Notes under the pieces: model-generated | What the model was told of the DNA's origin: nothing | Seen by the model: the letters and a program-made list of their open reading frames with translations, nothing else | Database searches by the model: none | From: JAKAGZ01 sp035266865 | GTDB lineage: Bacteria > Bacteroidota > Ignavibacteria > Ignavibacteriales > Ignavibacteriaceae | Length of the DNA stretch: 11,465 bases | Direction: 5' to 3' | Assembly: GCA_035266865.1 (NCBI GenBank) | Contig: DATFMR010000163.1 | Location: forward strand, 1-11,465 | Part shown: piece by piece, positions 1 through 7,850 of the stretch | Layout: each line of letters begins with the position of its first letter | How positions within the stretch are numbered: position 1 is the first letter of the stretch | Position numbers and translations under genes: made by a program

Positions 1-624
1 GAAGGATTTATCAAGGATTATTCGAATTATCCGGTAAGCACTTTAAGGCCCTATTTAATTCTTGCTAATACAGGAGCAGGATTCTCAGATGATAATTATA
101 CATCACTTGGCCTCGACCCTCTGCAAAGTTCCGGTAAAGGATTGACGAAAGGAATTGAATTTTCCCTGCAGAAAAAACTTTCTGACATTCCATACTATGG
201 AATAGTAAGCTTAACAATTTCAAGATCTGATTTTACAGCGCTTGATGGTGTTGAGCGCCCGGGACTTTATGATCAAAACGTACTCTTAAATATCAGCGGC
301 GGCTATCAATTTAATAATGAATGGGAAGGTAGCTTCAAATTCAGGTTTGCATCGGGAAGTCCATATACACCATTTGATGTAAATGGAAAACAATCTATCC
401 AAGATTATAATTCCAAACGCTTAATACCAGCACACAGTTTGAATTTAAGAGTGGATAAAAGGTGGAATTTCAGTTCATGGGTTATGATAACTTATCTGGA
501 CATACAAAATGTTTACAACAGGAAAAATATTACTTCGGTAAGGTGGGATTCAAGAAATATGAGTGTAGATGAATCATCATCAATCGGGATCTTGCCATCA
601 ATTGGTATTAGTGCGGAATTTTAA
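1..624 (+). CDS. TonB-dependent receptor, C-terminal end of beta-barrel (partial)
   Basis: The reading frame is open from base 1, so the gene begins outside the window; only the last 207 codons are present, ending in TAA at 622-624. The visible protein is a run of alternating amphipathic strands with aromatic girdles, short turns and long polar loops, as in the outer-membrane barrel of TonB-dependent (SusC/FecA-like) receptors. The late segment reading YLDIQNVYNRKN is the characteristic 'D-x-x-N-x-x-N' strand near the end of this family, and the protein ends in phenylalanine, the usual terminal residue for BAM-assembled barrels. Such proteins import siderophores, vitamins or glycans using TonB energy. 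The plug and TonB box are not visible, so the substrate cannot be named. It converges with the cobalamin-binding regulator 69 bp downstream. Import of cobalamin would be attractive but is pure speculation. Confidence 0.82.
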   Translation, partial: EGFIKDYSNYPVSTLRPYLILANTGAGFSDDNYTSLGLDPLQSSGKGLTKGIEFSLQKKLSDIPYYGIVSLTISRSDFTALDGVERPGLYDQNVLLNISGGYQFNNEWEGSFKFRFASGSPYTPFDVNGKQSIQDYNSKRLIPAHSLNLRVDKRWNFSSWVMITYLDIQNVYNRKNITSVRWDSRNMSVDESSSIGILPSIGISAEF

Positions 625-693
625 ATTTTATTTAATCTTTGTAATTTTTTCATTCAAACTTATTAGATGGATTTAGAATAAAACTCATATAAT

Positions 694-1629
694 CTATTTT
701 TTGCGAATTTTTACAAGCTCATTTCTAAAATCATTTATATCTAATAATAAATGTGCATTTATACCGGCCAGTGTTTCAGCATAACTTTCAGCTGAATGCC
801 CTCCTACAAAAAGAGTTGTACCATTTTCTAAATGTTTTGAAAGCTTTAGAAGTTCATTATTTATTTTGGGGTCGTCCGGTGGATAAACCAGGCTTAAGGC
901 AAGTGCTTTAGGTTTACTATACTGAACTGCTGCTGCAATTTCCTCTGCCGGAAGATTAGAGCCAAGATAAGTAACACGCCAGCCTTCAGATGTAGCTGCA
1001 GACGCTGCAACAAGAGCACCCAGCTCATGCATTTGTCCACTAAGCGTCGCAATAATTATTTGAGGGGCATTTGCTTCAAATTTGAAACCACTTCTTAAGT
1101 TAGCGAGGAAAGTTCTTATAACTTCGGAAGCCAGATGCTCGTGATAAATTCTTAAGCTACCTGTCTTCCAGTTATCACCAATTTTTCTGATCATTGGGAT
1201 AAGAACTTCCTGAATTAATTCAGGCTGGCTGAGTTCCACCGATGCACGCGATAGAATTTCTTCAAGCCTCTTTTCGTCCAAATCTTCTATTGATTGCATT
1301 CCAACAGACAAAAATGAATTTTTATTCCAGATTTCTCTTGTAGAATTAGTATCTAATTTTTCTTCATTTTCACTAACAAGTTTTTCCAGATCTTCAGTCG
1401 TTAGATTTGCAACAGTACTAATACTATGCCCGGATTTTGTGAGTTTACTGAAAAGTTTAAGTCTGTAAATATCCTTTTCCCTATATAGTCTTCTATTAGT
1501 ATCAGTTCTGCCGGGCTCAATTGCTTTATACCTCTTTTCCCAGGCCCTTATAACATGTGCCGTCAGCCCTGTCTTATTAACTACTACATTAATAGGATAT
1601 ATATAATCTTCATTCATTGATGCTAACAT
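694..1629 (-). CDS. MerR-family regulator with B12-binding domain (CarH/LitR class)
   Basis: Numbering here is from a TTG at 1653; I prefer the ATG at 1629 (residue 9), and ATG 1617 (residue 13) is also possible. No strong ribosome binding site decides it. Residues about 18-90 are a MerR winged helix-turn-helix with the family signature HVIRAWEKRY and NRRLY. A linker follows, then a four-helix B12-binding cap (about 120-190) with W162-x9-E172-H173, the Wx9EH motif of CarH. Next is a Rossmann cobalamin domain (about 197-315) with Q207-M-H209-E-L-G212 in place of the usual E/D-x-H-x-x-G, the GSNLP loop (231-235) and GGHSA (284-288). In this family H209 binds cobalt from below. CarH-type proteins are adenosylcobalamin-based light-sensitive repressors of carotenoid or photolyase genes; none of those lie here. 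Odd points are K163, where CarH has its light-state histidine ligand, and Q207. The class assignment is secure; light sensing is not. Confidence 0.9.
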   Translation of the reverse strand: MLASMNEDYIYPINVVVNKTGLTAHVIRAWEKRYKAIEPGRTDTNRRLYREKDIYRLKLFSKLTKSGHSISTVANLTTEDLEKLVSENEEKLDTNSTREIWNKNSFLSVGMQSIEDLDEKRLEEILSRASVELSQPELIQEVLIPMIRKIGDNWKTGSLRIYHEHLASEVIRTFLANLRSGFKFEANAPQIIIATLSGQMHELGALVAASAATSEGWRVTYLGSNLPAEEIAAAVQYSKPKALALSLVYPPDDPKINNELLKLSKHLENGTTLFVGGHSAESYAETLAGINAHLLLDINDFRNELVKIRKK

Positions 1630-1760
1630 AATACTCTGTCTAATAATTGTCAATCATAGACAGTCCCGGATATTTAAATAATTCAATACATCGATATAAT
1701 TGTTGAAAACAGCAAGTAAATTTAATTCCAAAATTTAGACATAAGTTATACATAGCTTGG

Positions 1761-1772
1761 GTGAATATTCAC
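1761..1772. promoter_or_regulatory. Perfect 12-bp palindrome, candidate operator
   Basis: GTGAATATTCAC is a perfect palindrome about 130 bp upstream of the divergent regulator start. MerR-family dimers bind dyad-symmetric operators, commonly in the promoter of their own or an adjacent gene, so this is a reasonable candidate for autoregulation. A second inverted repeat with the same half-site (CTGAAT-AACAA-ATTCAG, 1931-1947) lies nearer the membrane-protein gene. Binding is inferred from symmetry and position only. Confidence 0.35.
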
Positions 1773-1930
1773 ATGTAAATAAATTTATCTAAAAACATAA
1801 AAAGCACAAAACCATTTCAGAAGCTGCCAAAAGAGAGTTAACAAATATTTAAATTGCTTTTTACAGATTTAAATGCCAATATATTGTTCGAAAACTTTAA
1901 GTATAAATTTATCGGTATGGCAGTTAAAAT

Positions 1931-1947
1931 CTGAATAACAAATTCAG
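1931..1947. promoter_or_regulatory. Inverted repeat sharing the TGAAT half-site
   Basis: CTGAAT and ATTCAG are separated by five bases (AACAA), about 150 bp before the start of the membrane-protein gene. The half-site TGAAT/ATTCA is the same as in the perfect palindrome at 1761-1772, but the spacing differs (0 versus 5 bases), which weakens the case for one protein reading both. Confidence 0.25.
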
Positions 1948-2094
1948 TTCTTAAAGTTATAATCTACCTCCTCCTGTATGTATGTTGCTTCGAATAATTT
2001 TTATTAGTTATCCTGATTCTTTTTAATAGATCTGAAAACAAAAAAAATAAAAGTCTTAGTGTCTGTTCTATTAACAATCAAATAGGAGCGATCT

Positions 2095-2676
2095 ATGGAT
2101 TCTAAAAACATCCTGAACATATTTTATCCCTTTATTGATTCATTGAACCAGGGTTCATTTATCAGAAAACTTATGACAAATCTTTTCAGGCTTATCGGAA
2201 TTTTAAGCCTTGTTGGGGGACTTTATTTTTTCTTTAAAACAATCAGCAATGCGCCGGACTTCTGGTTTGTTCTGCTTCTCATCTTATTCCTGGCTTTTAC
2301 ATTTGTCGCTTTTCAAATCTGGTTTTACAGGGCTGATGCAATATCAAAACTTAAAGATTCCGATTTTAATGTTATTCCTATTTTCGCAAACGTATTCAGG
2401 GGAATCGGTGAAACGTATGCCGCATTTTTAATTACAATCGGGATTGGCGGTACAATTAATTTATGGTTTTCAAGCTATTCTTACAGCCTGATGAGTTTTC
2501 TATCTTTTGTCCCGTTTATAAGTGCTGATAGTTCTTTCCTGGGCGGGATTTTGTTTTTGTTAATGACGATCGTAATGGGATTATCAATACTCTTATTTAC
2601 ATACTTCCTTGCTGAAAACGTTCTTGTGCTGGTTGAAATAGCCAGAAATACCAGGAGTCTTAGAAAAGAAGATTAG
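2095..2676 (+). CDS. Four-helix inner-membrane protein of unknown function
   Basis: The 193-residue protein has a well-placed ribosome binding site (AGGAG at 2084-2088, six bases before ATG), which fixes the start. Hydrophobic segments at about 28-48, 56-78, 104-125 and 149-180 predict four membrane helices. The N-terminal 27 residues and a charged C-terminal tail (EIARNTRSLRKED) are polar; the charge pattern suggests both ends are cytoplasmic. I see no catalytic motif, metal site or known transporter signature, and I do not recognise the family. It stands alone as a single-gene unit: the cobalamin-type regulator is divergent upstream and a strong terminator follows 30 bp after the stop. Control by that regulator is possible from the arrangement but unproven. 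Confidence 0.8.
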   Translation: MDSKNILNIFYPFIDSLNQGSFIRKLMTNLFRLIGILSLVGGLYFFFKTISNAPDFWFVLLLILFLAFTFVAFQIWFYRADAISKLKDSDFNVIPIFANVFRGIGETYAAFLITIGIGGTINLWFSSYSYSLMSFLSFVPFISADSSFLGGILFLLMTIVMGLSILLFTYFLAENVLVLVEIARNTRSLRKED

Positions 2677-2706
2677 TTAAAATAATATTTTAATTTTTAA
2701 AATATT

Positions 2707-2738
2707 AAAGTCCGCTGAAAATATTCGGCGGACTTTTT
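2707..2738. terminator. Bidirectional rho-independent terminator
   Basis: A 13-bp stem (2707-2719 with 2724-2736, one G-T pair) around the loop AATA has AAAGTCCGC on one side and GCGGACTTT on the other. It is flanked by A-runs on the left and T-runs on the right, so it can end transcription in both directions. It lies between the convergent membrane-protein gene and aceA and probably serves both. Confidence 0.9.
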
Positions 2739-2755
2739 ATTTATACCTGGTACTC

Positions 2756-5011
2756 TTAATTTTTTGAAATGAGTTTATTTAATTCATCTTTACCAGGATC
2801 AATCAGGCCGGGAATTATTTTTGTATTAACTGTCGCAACAATTATATCTCCAATTTCAGTATTAACTTCATCATAAATACCGGACTCTTTCATTCTTGCA
2901 GCCTGGATGCTGTTATCTTCAGTAGGTGTAACATAATGAATCGAAACTGCTTTATACCTGTGTATCAGGAATAAATGTATAAGAGTCATCAATCTTTTTT
3001 TACGGAATTCCATTCTATTATTTATCTGATCCCTAATTGAGATAATACTCTTCTGCCTCCTATCGTGGATTGAGGCAAAAATTATTCCCGCTACCTTTTC
3101 TTTGTTTTCATCCATTACATTTAGTTCAAGCAGATCCGAACCGGCTGTATGCGGACGCAGAACCACCTTTAATTTACTTTTTACTTTGTAATGTTTTACC
3201 CATTCTTCCAGCCATCCTTCCAATAATTTTGTAGGAATCTCAATTTCCACAAGGTGTTGTTTTTGTGTAGAGCCTTTACCCATTGCCTTCGTTGTAGCAG
3301 TTCTTCCTGATGTAGCAGTAAGGGCATCATCCGAACGCGGACCTCCAACCAGGGTCTGCGGTGTTCTGTAGGGAGAATTAAGTAAACGCAATTTCCTTTG
3401 CAGGCGAGCAAGAGCAAGCATTCCGTCATTCATAAGAGAAGTTGAAAAATCTTCTGCAGCAAGCCCGTCAATCTGATGTCCGCCGTAAGTAATAAAATTA
3501 AATACAAATCCCAATTTCCCAATTTCTTTTGGAAAGTCTTTCATTTCTTCATCTGTCATTCCGGTAGTATCCCAATTGAATGAAGGAGAAAGATTGTAAG
3601 CGAGCATCTGGTCTGGGAAAACGGAATGAATTGCATCGGCAAACCTCTTTGCATCAGCGAGGTTCGCTGTTTTTGTTTCCATCCACAATAGGTCAGCAAA
3701 TGGTGCTACTGACAGAGATTTTGAAATAGAATATTCTATTCCTCCCTTTACCTGGTAGTAGCCTTCGGGTGTTCGCGGCAATTCACAATCCCATGGAACA
3801 ACTAATCCCATAGCCCTAGCTTTTTCGGAAGCTTCTTCAAGTGAAACATTATTAGCAAAGGTGAGCCATTCTTCAATTGAAAGATCAAAATTCAATCCCT
3901 CTTCCATATGAAATTTCATTTTGGCGGCCGCAGCCTGCGCAAAAGTCTGAAGATTTGCTTCATGCTCCCATAATTCATGAAAAATTTTAGTGGCATTATT
4001 AAATACAGGATCAATTTTAGAATTTTTACTATCCTTATATTCACTAATAATTTTATCAATTTGTTGAAGAACATTTACCCTTTCGAGCCAGTTATAGGCT
4101 TTAATATACGATGAATCAGAAATTCTGAATAATAAATGCCCGTTGATCTCTTCAATTCCGCTGTCATAAAATCTTTTAATTACAGCAAGCAAGGTTAATT
4201 TATACGGAGGTAAATTTGTGTTTGTAGCACCCAGAATAAACGGCTGATCGCGTTCGTCACCCATTCCTTCAAGTAAATTGGCGGCTTCAGCGTCCGTCCT
4301 GGCCACAATAATTCCGGGGACTTTCATTACATCAAGCTGAAATCTCGCTGCATTCAATCTTTTAATCTGTTCATCCTGGGGAACCAGAACTTTTCCTCCC
4401 TGGTGACCGCACTTTTTTGTTCCGGGCCTCTGGTCTTCAATATGGTAACCGGGAACACCGGCCTCAACAAATCTTTTTACCAGGTTTCTCACGTGAGATT
4501 CTCCTCCATGCCCGGTATCCGCATCGGCAATTATGTAAGGCCTGTAATCAACTTCCGGATTTGCCTGCAATTCTTCATCAGACATTTTCAATCTTGCAAA
4601 CTGCTGATTCTTATCAGCCGTCAATAATGCCCTGACCAAAACAGCAGCTTCCTCCGGTACCTGGCTCAGTGGATAACTTGCAAGATCGGGACCGGGGTCT
4701 TCACTAAGTGATCCTTTTGCTGAAGTTGCCCAGCCACCGAGGTAAATCAAATCAATTCCAAGCCGCTTCATTGTTACTGCCTGACCGGGTGTGTACGGAC
4801 CAAATGTAGTAGTCTGTTCTTTTTTATTAAATAATTCTCTCAATTTTAAATAGAATTTTTCAGCAGCATCCCTTGCAACAGTAAAATCGTAATTTATTGT
4901 CCCTCTCTGTGCAACAACCTGCGCGGGTGAGTAAAGGCGGGTCACTCCTTTAAAACGCGGACTTAAGAACCATTCTTTGGTTTCGAGTATTTCCTTTTCA
5001 AACAAGTTCAT
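2756..5011 (-). CDS. aceA: Isocitrate lyase, large (ICL2-like) form
   Basis: This cytoplasmic enzyme cleaves isocitrate to glyoxylate and succinate, the first step of the glyoxylate bypass. At 751 residues it is far longer than the about 430-residue E. coli type and close to Mycobacterium tuberculosis ICL2 (about 766). Landmarks in order are SYPLSQVP (112-119), the Mg-binding DADTGHGG (163-170), the catalytic loop KKCGH with Cys201 (199-203), GDERDQPFILGATN (251-264) typical of the long class, WMETKTAN (443-450) and the active-site NLSPSFNWD (473-481). Residues about 588-751 are an additional C-terminal domain with no catalytic lyase motif. In mycobacterial ICL2 the equivalent domain binds acetyl-CoA and activates the enzyme; I infer but cannot show the same here. 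The ATG at 5011 has a strong ribosome binding site (GGAGGAG, 5015-5021). It follows aceB by 23 bp and is surely co-transcribed; the terminator at 2707-2738 ends the unit. Confidence 0.96.
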   Translation of the reverse strand: MNLFEKEILETKEWFLSPRFKGVTRLYSPAQVVAQRGTINYDFTVARDAAEKFYLKLRELFNKKEQTTTFGPYTPGQAVTMKRLGIDLIYLGGWATSAKGSLSEDPGPDLASYPLSQVPEEAAVLVRALLTADKNQQFARLKMSDEELQANPEVDYRPYIIADADTGHGGESHVRNLVKRFVEAGVPGYHIEDQRPGTKKCGHQGGKVLVPQDEQIKRLNAARFQLDVMKVPGIIVARTDAEAANLLEGMGDERDQPFILGATNTNLPPYKLTLLAVIKRFYDSGIEEINGHLLFRISDSSYIKAYNWLERVNVLQQIDKIISEYKDSKNSKIDPVFNNATKIFHELWEHEANLQTFAQAAAAKMKFHMEEGLNFDLSIEEWLTFANNVSLEEASEKARAMGLVVPWDCELPRTPEGYYQVKGGIEYSISKSLSVAPFADLLWMETKTANLADAKRFADAIHSVFPDQMLAYNLSPSFNWDTTGMTDEEMKDFPKEIGKLGFVFNFITYGGHQIDGLAAEDFSTSLMNDGMLALARLQRKLRLLNSPYRTPQTLVGGPRSDDALTATSGRTATTKAMGKGSTQKQHLVEIEIPTKLLEGWLEEWVKHYKVKSKLKVVLRPHTAGSDLLELNVMDENKEKVAGIIFASIHDRRQKSIISIRDQINNRMEFRKKRLMTLIHLFLIHRYKAVSIHYVTPTEDNSIQAARMKESGIYDEVNTEIGDIIVATVNTKIIPGLIDPGKDELNKLISKN

Positions 5012-5034
5012 TAGCTCCTCCGTTGATAATAAAA

Positions 5035-6915
5035 TTATTTTGAAATTTCGAAATCAAGGTTTTCCGTTACCCGTGATCCGTCTTTTTCGTACTCTGACGT
5101 AAAAAGATTAATCCTTTTGTCTGCCTCATCAGGATCTTTATTTTCGAGATTGATATTTAGAAGATCTATATACCAGGGAAATTTTATCTTACTCAAAACA
5201 TATTTTTCGACTATCATAGCTGCAATCGGTAGAGTAGTATTTTTAGAACTATCAAAAACATCCCTGTTATCGGCATCGAGAAGTTTTTTATATTCTTCTT
5301 CAAAAAGTTGTTTAAAGATTTCTTCAGTAAATGTATCACCGGATTTAAAACCGGTTTCGGGATCATCCTCTGTTAATGCGGCTCTTTTATGTATCCATTC
5401 CCATAGAATACTCAGCCGAATCTCTCCTGTTGCCATATCCTCCATCAGGTATAAAATATCCGGATTTGAAAAAAAGTCAGCGGGTTTTAATGCTGCAGAT
5501 TGAAAACCCTGCAGAAAGGCGTTTCCATACTGCAATGCAACACTCAAAAGATTTCGGGCACCGCGAATCGTCCTGGGGGCTTCTTCAAGCATAAATAATT
5601 TATCGGCATCTTCATTTAAATATGTAAGTGGAGGAAACTGCCTGCCCAATTGATTATTCTCTCCGGCATTTTCCCAAACCGGCCTGATAATGTGAACCAT
5701 TTTCCAGTGAGCTACCCACTTACCGCTTGCCCCTCTTTTTTGTTCAAGGGCAGCACCAGCCAGTGCCTTTTCCATACTTTTTTCTACGCCTGTTTTTGAG
5801 CCGACAGGAATATTAGCCTCCATTCCTCCCTGCCAGAGAGAGAAATTTCCGTTTTTATCGGCTGTATTTACAGCCCTTCTCACACGGTCTTCATAGTTGC
5901 TCATGTAACAGTACGTCATAGTAATTGATTCAATATTTGGATTGACAAATTCGCTGTCCCATGCCATAGCATCGGAAACGCTGTTTATATAATCCCATCT
6001 CCCTGTATTAAAGCCGACGAAATGTTTACCCAAAACCGCTCTTATTTCCATAAGCTGAAAAGTCGCTTCCACCTGCTCTACAAGAACGTATGTCTTAATA
6101 GTGCCTGTTTTGATATTTAAATGATCCTCAAGCGAAGTGATAATATCATTCCATAGAGCGGCTTCTTCAGCTGTCTGAATTTTAGGAAGATACAGAACTA
6201 TTGAAGAACCGGTACCGAGCAACTGTTTATAATTATTAACTACATAAAGAGTCAGGTCCACAATTGATGCTGAAAATCCTTTGCCATTTTTATTACATAC
6301 ATGCCTGTCATCCAGGTGCAAACCACGGGCGCGGAAAATTTTAGTTGTAAATTTCAGTTGTTCTTTCCAGTCAGAAATAATTTCCCTGCCGAAGAAATCC
6401 CTTCCCCATTTGTTCATTTCTCCGGCTACTTTTTCCGCGACGTTTAAAAACAGAGGGTCATTATTAATTGCGAGTTTTAAATTTCTTTGATTATCGAGAG
6501 ACATTGCCGACACCTGCCCGAGAGCATCCTCCCCGTCGAACATCCATCCATCCGCCCCGGACAATAATGCGTATGCAACATTGCGAATACTTTTTTCAAT
6601 TGGAGAGCCAGGTTTTGCGGCGGGACCTGTCCCCTGTATCCACTGGCATTGAAGATCTCCAGGTATTTCAGGACCAATAAAATTTCCTTCCCTTGCATCC
6701 TGTACTTTAATACTTGTCCGGCGAATAAAACCCCCCGGATCCAAAAATGAAATCCTTTCCCTGTTCTTAAACCTGTTTAATCTTCTCTGAATTCTTTCCG
6801 ACATTACCTTTTTACGATCCGCATCAAATGCAGCAAGATGATTAAGTGCACTGATAGCCCCGGGCGTATAAATATCACTGTATTTATTAATTAAATCGCT
6901 TCGGATTTTTATCAT
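5035..6915 (-). CDS. aceB: Malate synthase (A-type)
   Basis: Malate synthase condenses glyoxylate with acetyl-CoA to give malate, the second step of the glyoxylate bypass, and here it precedes aceA in the same operon. The A-type order is clear: N-terminal helices (1-60), FDGEDALG (126-133), a LVEQ segment (278-281), the family signature GKHFVGFNTGRWDYI (296-310), WQGGMEANIP (361-370), KWVAHW (399-404) and LMEDMATGEI (490-499), where Asp493 matches the catalytic base of E. coli MSA. It is 626 residues against about 533 for E. coli, with the extra length split between the region before the catalytic Asp and the C-terminal part. The N-terminus aligns well with the family from the ATG at 6915, although no good ribosome binding site precedes it. 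The distinct G-type (about 720 residues) is excluded by the motifs. No aceK gene is nearby. Confidence 0.95.
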   Translation of the reverse strand: MIKIRSDLINKYSDIYTPGAISALNHLAAFDADRKKVMSERIQRRLNRFKNRERISFLDPGGFIRRTSIKVQDAREGNFIGPEIPGDLQCQWIQGTGPAAKPGSPIEKSIRNVAYALLSGADGWMFDGEDALGQVSAMSLDNQRNLKLAINNDPLFLNVAEKVAGEMNKWGRDFFGREIISDWKEQLKFTTKIFRARGLHLDDRHVCNKNGKGFSASIVDLTLYVVNNYKQLLGTGSSIVLYLPKIQTAEEAALWNDIITSLEDHLNIKTGTIKTYVLVEQVEATFQLMEIRAVLGKHFVGFNTGRWDYINSVSDAMAWDSEFVNPNIESITMTYCYMSNYEDRVRRAVNTADKNGNFSLWQGGMEANIPVGSKTGVEKSMEKALAGAALEQKRGASGKWVAHWKMVHIIRPVWENAGENNQLGRQFPPLTYLNEDADKLFMLEEAPRTIRGARNLLSVALQYGNAFLQGFQSAALKPADFFSNPDILYLMEDMATGEIRLSILWEWIHKRAALTEDDPETGFKSGDTFTEEIFKQLFEEEYKKLLDADNRDVFDSSKNTTLPIAAMIVEKYVLSKIKFPWYIDLLNINLENKDPDEADKRINLFTSEYEKDGSRVTENLDFEISK

Positions 6916-7180
6916 AGGCGTAATTTGCCGGGTATAAAAAAGATTGTTCTTTTTCCTTTGAATTCTGTATTTATTTTCCTGTTATTTATATTTTACCGCT
7001 TTTGAAGGATGGATTTTAAATTAACAAAATAAGTGGATTCAGGCTACCAGTTATTGAAATCAACAGTAAATGTACCTGCTTTTGTATGCAAAAACAGAGA
7101 CGGAGATAATTTATTATTAAGCTATGAAGAAAATACTTTATAGGCAACTAAAAAATCGGTAGTATCTAAATTTCACAATG

Positions 7181-7288
7181 TGTCATCCCGGCCCAGTTTC
7201 GGGATCTAAAAAATTTTTAAAGATTCTGAAATGAACCTGCCTCCACCATAGGCGGATAAATTTGCCGGTAGGCAGGTTCAGAATGACA
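7181..7288. repeat. 108-bp palindromic repeat element (MITE- or REP-like)
   Basis: The element is bounded by TGTCAT (7181-7186) and its inverse ATGACA (7283-7288). It contains an internal inverted repeat GAACCTGCCT (7233-7242) / AGGCAGGTTC (7270-7279), and a short hairpin CCCG...CGGG near the left end. The GC-rich arms and the 'GTCATCCCG / TTCAGAATGAC' ends resemble dispersed intergenic repeats I associate with Bacteroidota and relatives, which is recollection, not a search result. It has no coding capacity. A nine-base piece of its left end, GTCATCCCG, recurs at 8225-8233. Confidence 0.6.
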
Positions 7289-7365
7289 ATTTATTCCCGT
7301 TTATTAAAGTGAATCCAGGACACTACCACATTATTATACCTTTTAATGCATAAATATTTTATATT

Positions 7366-7371
7366 TATAAT
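7366..7371 (+). promoter_or_regulatory. Candidate -10 box for cytochrome c gene
   Basis: A perfect TATAAT lies 24 bases before the cytochrome start codon, with a poor -35 candidate TTAATG (7343-7348) 17 bases upstream. The surrounding DNA is very AT-rich, so a chance match is quite possible. Confidence 0.25.
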
Positions 7372-7394
7372 ATGTAAAATATCCCGGGGAAATA

Positions 7395-7763
7395 ATGAAA
7401 AATTATAAGATTTGGGGTGCTTTATTAATAGTTGTTATACTTGTCATTTTAATTCTCACCCGTGTAATTGATATACCTCCTGACAATGGAGATACTCCAG
7501 AAGAGATGATGTCATCTCTTAAGTGTACAACATGCCATGGCACCGACCTGGCAGGAACCGATAAAGGACCGGCTCTCCACAATTTAAAAGAATACTGGAC
7601 AAAGGATGACCTGGTTAAATACCTGATGCAGCCAATTTCATTTATTGATGAGCCCAGGCTGGTTAAATACCAGGAAAAATATGAAGGGTATATTATGCCG
7701 GCCTACGATACTGTTAATGTGGAAAAGCTGGGAATGATTGCGGATTATTTGCTGGAGAAGTAG
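7395..7763 (+). CDS. Small membrane-anchored class I cytochrome c
   Basis: The 122-residue protein starts with a single hydrophobic helix (about 7-23), predicted to anchor it in the inner membrane with the rest in the periplasm; there is no clear cleavage site. The haem-binding motif CTTCH (Cys44, Cys47, His48) is present once, and Met101 in the 'YIMPAYD' loop is the likely second iron ligand, so this is a monohaem, His/Met-ligated cytochrome. The C-terminal helix 'EKLGMIADYLLEK' is typical of the fold. It probably passes electrons between a quinol-oxidising complex and a terminal oxidase or other periplasmic acceptor, but no oxidase genes are adjacent, so the partner is unknown. A purine-rich GGGGAA (7386-7391) serves as the ribosome binding site. 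It is divergent from aceBA and appears monocistronic. Confidence 0.9.
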   Translation: MKNYKIWGALLIVVILVILILTRVIDIPPDNGDTPEEMMSSLKCTTCHGTDLAGTDKGPALHNLKEYWTKDDLVKYLMQPISFIDEPRLVKYQEKYEGYIMPAYDTVNVEKLGMIADYLLEK

Positions 7764-7769
7764 TTGTAG

Positions 7770-7850
7770 TGTTCAATGTTCAGGGTTCAATATACAGCGT
7801 TTAGCGAATAGTGGTGAAGCGTGTAGTTGTTTAGCGGATATTGTTTAATA
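7770..7850. repeat. Degenerate low-complexity repeat (GTTCAAT / TTTAGCG words)
   Basis: Immediately after the cytochrome stop codon the sequence repeats short words: GTTCAAT, GTTCAGG and GTTCAAT, then TTTAGCGAATAG and TTTAGCGGATA. The units are imperfect and of uneven length. It is non-coding, with stops in the forward frames, and looks like decayed slippage-derived sequence. Confidence 0.45.

Larger units (their letters stand above)
1630..2094. other. Divergent intergenic region with palindromes
   Basis: This 465-bp AT-rich stretch separates the divergently transcribed cobalamin-type regulator and the membrane protein gene, and I see no coding frame in it. It must hold both promoters. It contains a perfect 12-bp palindrome at 1761-1772 and a looser inverted repeat at 1931-1947 that share the half-site TGAAT/ATTCA. 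ATTTAAAT occurs three times (1672-1679, 1847-1854, 1867-1874), the last two exactly 20 bp apart, but such strings are expected in DNA this AT-rich. A ribosome binding site AGGAG lies at 2084-2088. Confidence 0.6.
6916..7394. other. Divergent intergenic region, aceBA / cytochrome c
   Basis: This 479-bp stretch has no supported gene. It must contain the aceBA promoter (minus strand, near 6916-7020) and the cytochrome promoter (plus strand, near 7330-7394). Its middle is occupied by a 108-bp repeat-like element (7181-7288). I could not identify a convincing -35/-10 pair for aceBA. Confidence 0.6.

Noticed and set aside
625..693. Terminator between the TonB receptor gene and the convergent regulator
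   Set aside because: Only a weak TAGAT/ATCTA pairing is visible, with no GC-rich stem; not enough to call.
1630..1653. Upstream TTG start for the cobalamin-type regulator
   Set aside because: In-frame ATG codons at 1629 and 1617 lie just before the HTH, and nothing supports the TTG at 1653. A TTGACA with a TATGTT 17 bases later overlaps the start, but a promoter there would begin transcription inside the gene.
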